From Glandiceps talaboti (taxonomy: Eukaryota > Hemichordata > Enteropneusta > Spengelidae): a stretch of 64,000 nucleotides of DNA. The notes under the pieces are model-generated. The model was not told where the DNA came from, did not search any database, and worked only from the letters and a program-made list of their open reading frames with translations. This document shows positions 58,360-64,000 of this stretch, piece after piece. Numbering within the stretch: position 1 is the stretch's first letter; the number at the start of each line of letters is the position of its first letter. Location of the stretch: contig NC_135551.1 of NCBI RefSeq assembly GCF_964340395.1, forward strand, positions 19,395,003 through 19,459,002. Direction: 5' to 3'. A program made the translations under genes and the position numbers.

Positions 58360-59680
58360 GTCAATGTCCTTTTTCATGACAATATATTGAAAAATGAAAC
58401 TTGTCTTTTGATAATTCACACTCCAACACTGTTTATTGATCTCTTTAATAGAATTAGTCTGTTAAAAAATTGAAATGACCACATGTTCATACACTGAAAT
58501 TCACCAGAAGAGACCATTGTTAATCAAAGCACTTTAATACCTTGACAGATTCCATACCACGTTCAATGAAATACGACTTGCTATTAACTGAAGGCATCTC
58601 TTGTTCAAACATTTGTGCACGACTACATTTTAGAGTACACATGCCAGTTTAATAGTACATTTTTCCACCATGCTGAGAAACCCTTCCAGTGTAGAGTTTG
58701 AATATAGCAGCATAGAATACACCATTAACATATGAACTAAATGTATCTGAATGATTGCTGATAACTTCGAGAGTCTTCCACGACAGCGGAATCATTTTTA
58801 TAGTACATATACCAGTTTAAACGATCAGTGGGGTTTGCTCCGTGGAAAGTTTGCAAAGACTGACCAACAGAGATCAGAGCACTGACCAATGCAATATGGT
58901 AAGCTCATCATTGTCCAGAATGCCTTTAATAGCACTGGGGGGAAAAAGTGTTTAAAAAGCAAAGTGGGTTAAGTACACATTCTGAGTTTCTTGTGACTGG
59001 GTTTGTTACAGTGACTCATCTGTTTGTTGTGCGTTGACATGGTAACCTATTGTAATACTCTCACCTCAGTTTCAAGTGAATGAATCAAAAGAAACACATC
59101 AATGGCCGCTGTGCTTCCACCCACGCACTGTCTATTGAAAAGACTTGGACAAAATACCTGGCCCTCTAAATCCGCAATTAACTAAGTAAATCAAAATAGT
59201 TTCAAAATGTCAAAAGTTGTAAATACAAGTCAGAGGTTGGTACAGACATGGTAATTTGTTTGTATTCTGTGTTGTAGAAAAAATTTTTTTGTTTCTCTTG
59301 TGCGTAAAGTCAACAAAGTTTTAAGTTTTTTTAAGTGATTAATGTTTTTCCAACTACGTCAACAGAAATATATTTATATAGATTTATTCAGACTTTTTTT
59401 AACCTCTGACCTCCCCTACTGTCAGCTGTGTGCTATAATTCATCTGGTTCTGGTCAACTGATATCCCATTAAAGTGAAATATCAAGGGTTTTTTTCTCTT
59501 AAAAACAAGGGTTGATTTTTCAAGGTTTATCTAGACAACTTCCAATCATTTGGACCAGTAAGTGTAGTTGAGGTGTTAGAACAGTTTGCTCATAATTTGT
59601 TCCATATCTCAACATGGGCCAAGGAAAAAAAAGTTTTGTTTCTCATCCTAGGGACAATACAAATGTGATGCATTGACACT
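58360..59680. other. Non-coding stretch, nothing recognised
   Basis: No exon or element identified. Confidence 0.35.
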
Positions 59681-59681
59681 A

Positions 59682-59683
<2 letters not shown>

Positions 59684-59721
<38 letters not shown>
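59684..59721. repeat. (GT)n microsatellite
   Basis: About 19 GT units. Confidence 0.97.
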
Positions 59722-59724
<3 letters not shown>

Positions 59725-59729
59725 GCTCC

Positions 59730-61130
59730 ACCAAACTGATCAATATGATTACACACAGAGAGAGAATAAACTATCATAGGTGACTGATGATGATATAGAT
59801 TGCTTGATACAGTTTGATACAGTGTACATGGCAAACACATGTACAATTCAATTTGCTGTACATATATGTGCAGTAAATTATCATTTGAATTTCTTGCCAT
59901 ATATGTGCACTCCACAGGCTTCGAAAAATGGCCAAAAAAAACTCTGATGTGGATATCTCATCTGATGTGAGCAAGTACAAGAAAGAGACCTTTTTTCTTA
60001 GCCCTATGTAAATACAAATATAAAATACTTTCTCAAATTCAGCTTTGTTATGACTGTTTTGACCTCAAGTACATTTATCAGATAACAGCTGCACAAAACT
60101 GAAACTTTTTATTGTATTTCAATGTTTCCTACCAACTTTAACCAAATTCTCACAATTTTAATTTTATTCATTTATGTCTATTTATTTATTTATTTATTTA
60201 TAGTTCTTATAAAGACAACACTACATGTGTCTCAACACATTATATATAAAACTGGAAAGTTTAATAAAAGTAAACAAAAAACAAGAGAAAATGACAGCTA
60301 GCACAAATTGAAGTGCCCTAAATCACTATTGTTTATACAGTGTACGTGTTGTCTAATAACAAAACTTTGTTCATTGTGAGTTAAAATAATTAAGCATGTG
60401 TTTTTATCGAGTCCCAGCCCTCACCACATAGAAAAGGATAGGGGAACACTGTGAGAGCTCATTATAAGAAATTGCTGTAAAAACATCTTTGCAGTGAGAT
60501 GTTAAATTGCCACAATGTTCTCATTATATGGTTTTGCTTAGCCTGTCGAACACTACGGAAACCTTGATGGTCGAGTTAGTCTTGCATGTCTGTCTACGTG
60601 TACATGTGTGCAATGATCGTACAAATTCTTTTTTTTTTACATGTAATGGGATTTCAATGCTTATCGTTCAAATTGCCGCTGTCAAAGTATGAGTCAAACC
60701 ATTGTAAAATTCATTTTTAAAAAATCCAGTTGAATGACTTACAGAAGGGGGTTGACTATAGAAAGCATGGTAAGAAAAACAGATTTTTGATAAAGAAATA
60801 CAGAATGAAGTATTGATGGAAGCCGGATAACCTGTAATCTGTCACTGAGTTCCTGTAAAACCATACAAACAAAATACTATGAGAGAAGAATGTGTAACAA
60901 CTCACACTATCACAATAAATGTACCATGTAATCCTATTAAGAGAACAAATGAAGTTACCACTCTATTGTTCCTCAAACAGACCTGATCTAATAAACCTTT
61001 CCCCTCATCATTTTCTGCGTTATTTTTGTTTCACATGAAGTGTTACTTAAAATGAAGAATGCGCTTCAGAAATAAACTTCAAACTTTTGTTGTTAAATGT
61101 TACTGTACAGTTCCAACCTATTCTCAATTC
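59730..61130. other. Non-coding stretch
   Basis: A (TTTA)n run at 60176-60202. No supported exon. Confidence 0.35.
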
Positions 61131-61132
61131 AT

Positions 61133-61135
<3 letters not shown>

Positions 61136-61201
<66 letters not shown>
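61136..61201. repeat. (GA)n microsatellite
   Basis: About 32 GA units. Confidence 0.97.
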
Positions 61202-61204
<3 letters not shown>

Positions 61205-61209
61205 TGTTT

Positions 61210-62080
61210 TATAAATACCCCTTTATCTTCGACACCATTGGCTGAATAGGAAATGACAGTACACAATAATAACAAGAGCGGTATTACCGTGGCATTCCTT
61301 ACTGTCTGAATATAGACACTTTAAAATAAACTTCTTAGTGGATTTACTCTTTTTAGTCAGCTAACATCTTTACAGTGTTAGATCTTCTTTGTTTCTAGTC
61401 CTGTTGCCTTGACAACCATAATCGGAATAGCAAGACCTACAGGTCTGACTGAAAACCATCATGTTTGCTCATCTTCATTGCACCATCACAAAATCCTTGT
61501 GATTAAAATTCAAAACTTTTCTTCAAGTTAGAGTTTAAACAAATGTCAAATTTTTTAATAAAATAAAGTTGCACAAATACTTTCACATGGTATCTGCTAT
61601 CTCAATTCAGCACGTGACAAAGTATCCGAGGAACCATGTTTCAAGCAAAACAAACAAAACTAAACATAAACAAACAAAATTAAGCCATATGAACTGACAA
61701 TATGTATTAAAGGAGAGGTATTGTTAACATGTCTTCAACAGATCTACACTTCGCACAATATCTGATTTTAATAGTAGGGCTCAACATATCCCATAGCCTT
61801 ATGAAATTTGTTAGAATTAGTTCTGTAGATTTCTTCATATGTGTGTTATCAATTAGCGCAGATTGCGTCAGTATTTCCATAATAACTATTTGTTATTGAT
61901 AAGGTCATTTTTTTCTTCCTAATAAACAAAGTTTCATACCATAAGAATCAGACCCCAAACATAAAAATTGTAATAACATACACTTTTGATGTTGTAAATC
62001 CAGAAGTATATTGAATGACTTATAGATACACTTGTATGTGTATAGCTGTACATGATGTGATGATGTCACATCGAAACAGA
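61210..62080. other. Non-coding stretch, nothing recognised
   Basis: No exon or element identified. Confidence 0.35.
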
Positions 62081-62089
62081 AATGTACAT

Positions 62090-62326
62090 TTTTGGTCGGA
62101 GGTCTCCAGACATCTACACAAGGATCATCCAGATCATTCATTCGACCCTAACAATGTTACCGTTTTGGATCGTGAGTTGGACTGGTTTAGGCGAGGGATC
62201 AAGGAAGTGATTCATATTCGGACTTTAAAACCATCTATGAACCGTGAAGGGGAACGTTACCAACTTCCAAGAATTTGGGACAATTTTCTGAAGTCAGGCA
62301 TGCGTCGTGACATCAGAAAACACTGA
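62090..62326 (+). pseudogene. C-terminal relic of a Penelope-like GIY-YIG endonuclease
   Basis: The frame encodes a Trp-Ser start followed by SEVSRHLHKDHPDHSFDP, then LDRELDWFRRGIKEVIHIR, MNREGERYQLPRIWDNFL and a TGA stop. The order H..FD...V.VLDRE..W..RG.KE.I.IR....MNR..G...LP..W is the end of the GIY-YIG nuclease domain of Penelope-like retroelements (established family knowledge). The GIY and YIG motifs and the whole reverse transcriptase are missing, so this is a 5'-truncated copy, as is usual for such elements. An upstream ATG at 62015 lies in the same frame but adds no family match. Confidence 0.72.
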
Positions 62327-62372
62327 CGAAGCCATGGTGGATACCTGCTGAAAGCTTTGGTAAGCTAATTAA
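62320..62372 (+). ncRNA. Hammerhead-ribozyme-like motif at the retroelement 3' end
   Basis: CTGACGA (62323-62329) and GAAA (62350-62353) match the two conserved core strands. Between them a stem II forms from AGC/GCT and GGT/ACC with a GGAT loop. After GAAA, GCTT/AAGC form stem III with a TGGT loop, followed by CTA at the expected cleavage site. Helix I pairing is poor (only an interrupted A/T match), so activity is doubtful. The retroelement stop codon overlaps CTGACGA. Hammerheads are known in Penelope-like elements. Confidence 0.5.
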
Positions 62373-62379
62373 ATTTTGG

Positions 62380-63765
62380 TGCAATACGAAGTTATAAATC
62401 CATTACCGTACATTTTTGGTCTTTGGTTGTCATTGTTACTGCATATTCACAAGGTACTTGCAGCATTCTACTTTCCCAAGCATTATGGGTAGTCATCACT
62501 TACAATTGACTGAACTCAAACCTGGTATTAAGATATATTTAAACTTATAAATGATCCAGGTGATATAAATTAAGTATTATACATAAAAAAAATGTTGAGG
62601 AAATCCTTACTATGCAATTAACTGTTCTAACAATGTCAGAAGACAATTATAATGTCATAGAAGGTACATGTATACATTGACATTAACATTATACTAGTCT
62701 AAGGACAGTCTAATCAAAGTTTATGTCAGTATTAAATGCCCTTGTGTAATAAGCATAAAAACTCAGCGTGCAACGACTAACATGCACTATTCTAATGATA
62801 TATCCTTTTAAATTGCACTACACCCTGCATGACACTATTCAAAATTGAATCAATTTTTGACAGTTAAACATGAATTTATTTCAGTATGTCCATCATTCAT
62901 CTGCCCAAGGAGGACATTACAATACTTTATTCTACCAAAAAAAAATAGTTACAATGTATATCACTGAGAAATCTTTTAAATCACATGGATTCTGCCATTT
63001 GCATTTTTGCAATCAATATTTGACTGTTATACACAAAATTATTTCAGTATGTCTACCCACTATGCCCACAACCATATATATACTAATTCCCTCAACATCA
63101 TGGTATAGCTCTAACAGGTGGTTCGCCATCATATTTCTCAAAATTGATTTTACAGAAATTAATTTTCACACTAACATGAATTGAGTCATAATCTATTTAA
63201 TCTTGTTTACTCAATGTATTCGTTTTGACACATTCTCACTATTATTGAAGGGTTTTTAATAATTATTGATGTCTGACTCACATCCTATCAATCAACATAT
63301 GCCAATATTTCCAGATATAATTCTATGATAAATTAGACTAATCATACAGTTCTTATTAATTTTTAAATAGTTATTAACGATATTACCATCATATCTATAT
63401 GTAAAAGATAAAATTGTTATTAAAAAAATGACATCCGGCTGTACAATAAATGATGCCGGATAGAATTATAGCCATTTAACTCTAATGTTTGCATAACTCA
63501 GTATTTGCTGTCTCCGTCCGTTTGCTAGCCATTACATTTATCAACTGCAGACACTAAGTTTCCAAAAGCAAAGATGTTTATACCATGCCAGGTTCAAAGA
63601 AATATGGAATATATACACTGGTCGTTCTACATCACAACACATACGTCTATGTCACGACAATGTGTGTCTACATCATTGGTTTTGCTGTGTTCGACAATAC
63701 GAGTCTAAATGCTCAAAATTGCCATTGCTTTCCCCAATTTTTGTTTATATTACTGGTACTGGTAT
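62380..63765. other. Non-coding stretch, nothing recognised
   Basis: No exon or element identified. Confidence 0.35.
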
Positions 63766-63770
63766 AATTA

Positions 63771-63920
63771 TATTATTCCCCAATATTTTTCTTCATTCAG
63801 CTGGAAAATACTCATGACCTAAGGGTTGTCACTACTCGTCTAATGACTCCTAGTGACACAGGCCCCTTAGGTCACTTGTATTTTCCTTGGCTGAATGAAG
63901 AAAAATATTGGGCAATAATA
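63771..63920. mobile_element. 150-bp fold-back element
   Basis: TATTATTCCCCAATATTTTT then CTTCATTCAGC (63771-63801) is mirrored by GCTGAATGAAG then AAAAATATTGGGCAATAATA (63890-63920). Inside, TGACCTAAGGG and CCCCTTAGGTCA also pair. No clear target duplication was seen. Confidence 0.8.
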
Positions 63921-64000
63921 TCTAAATGTATATAGATGCAAATGAAAATTTTTATTTTTTGTCATTTCATGGGATTTATGTATATGGGTGATTTGATAGC

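Overview
This window is eukaryotic nuclear DNA, AT-rich, with spliced genes, long introns and dense short repeats. The organism is probably a marine invertebrate, possibly a deuterostome. That guess rests on the animal-type exon layout of a BCKDHB gene, abundant fold-back elements, and a tRNA-headed SINE whose tail matches an invertebrate LINE-like end. The species cannot be fixed from the sequence.

Two genes can be reconstructed, both on the + strand. Gene 1 (12297-16853, six exons, 342 codons) encodes a protein with a Cys-rich CxCxxCH stretch followed by a YHGT...SPS..Y...E module. I read the module as an ADP-ribosyltransferase-like domain of the kind I remember at the C-terminus of neuralized-like protein 4. 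Its 5' end is uncertain: a phase-compatible alternative first exon lies at 8857-8919. Gene 2 (19433-42652, ten exons, 378 codons) is BCKDHB, the mitochondrial E1-beta subunit of branched-chain 2-oxoacid dehydrogenase. All its exons join in frame with GT-AG introns, its TPP-binding Glu and catalytic His are present, and intron 5 is 14.7 kb long. The genes do not look functionally linked.

Layout: 1-12.2 kb has no recognised gene (about 103-bp tandem repeats, a 41-bp-arm hairpin, a 102-bp palindromic MITE with target-site duplication, a 73-bp minisatellite, a fold-back tract and microsatellites). 12.3-16.9 kb is gene 1. 16.9-19.4 kb is an intergenic spacer with one MITE. 19.4-43.1 kb is BCKDHB, whose introns carry SINEs, several MITE families, one nested in another, and minisatellites. 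43.1-64 kb has no convincing gene. It holds more copies of the same MITE families, a 630-bp palindrome, a 1.3-kb array of 38-bp repeats, and two Penelope-like retroelement tails, one a GIY-YIG fragment running into a hammerhead-ribozyme-like core.

The most notable observations are the stand-alone ART-like gene, the GIY-YIG/hammerhead relic, two fold-back elements sharing TAGACT ends and 9-10-bp target duplications, and repeat families that recur across the window in both orientations.
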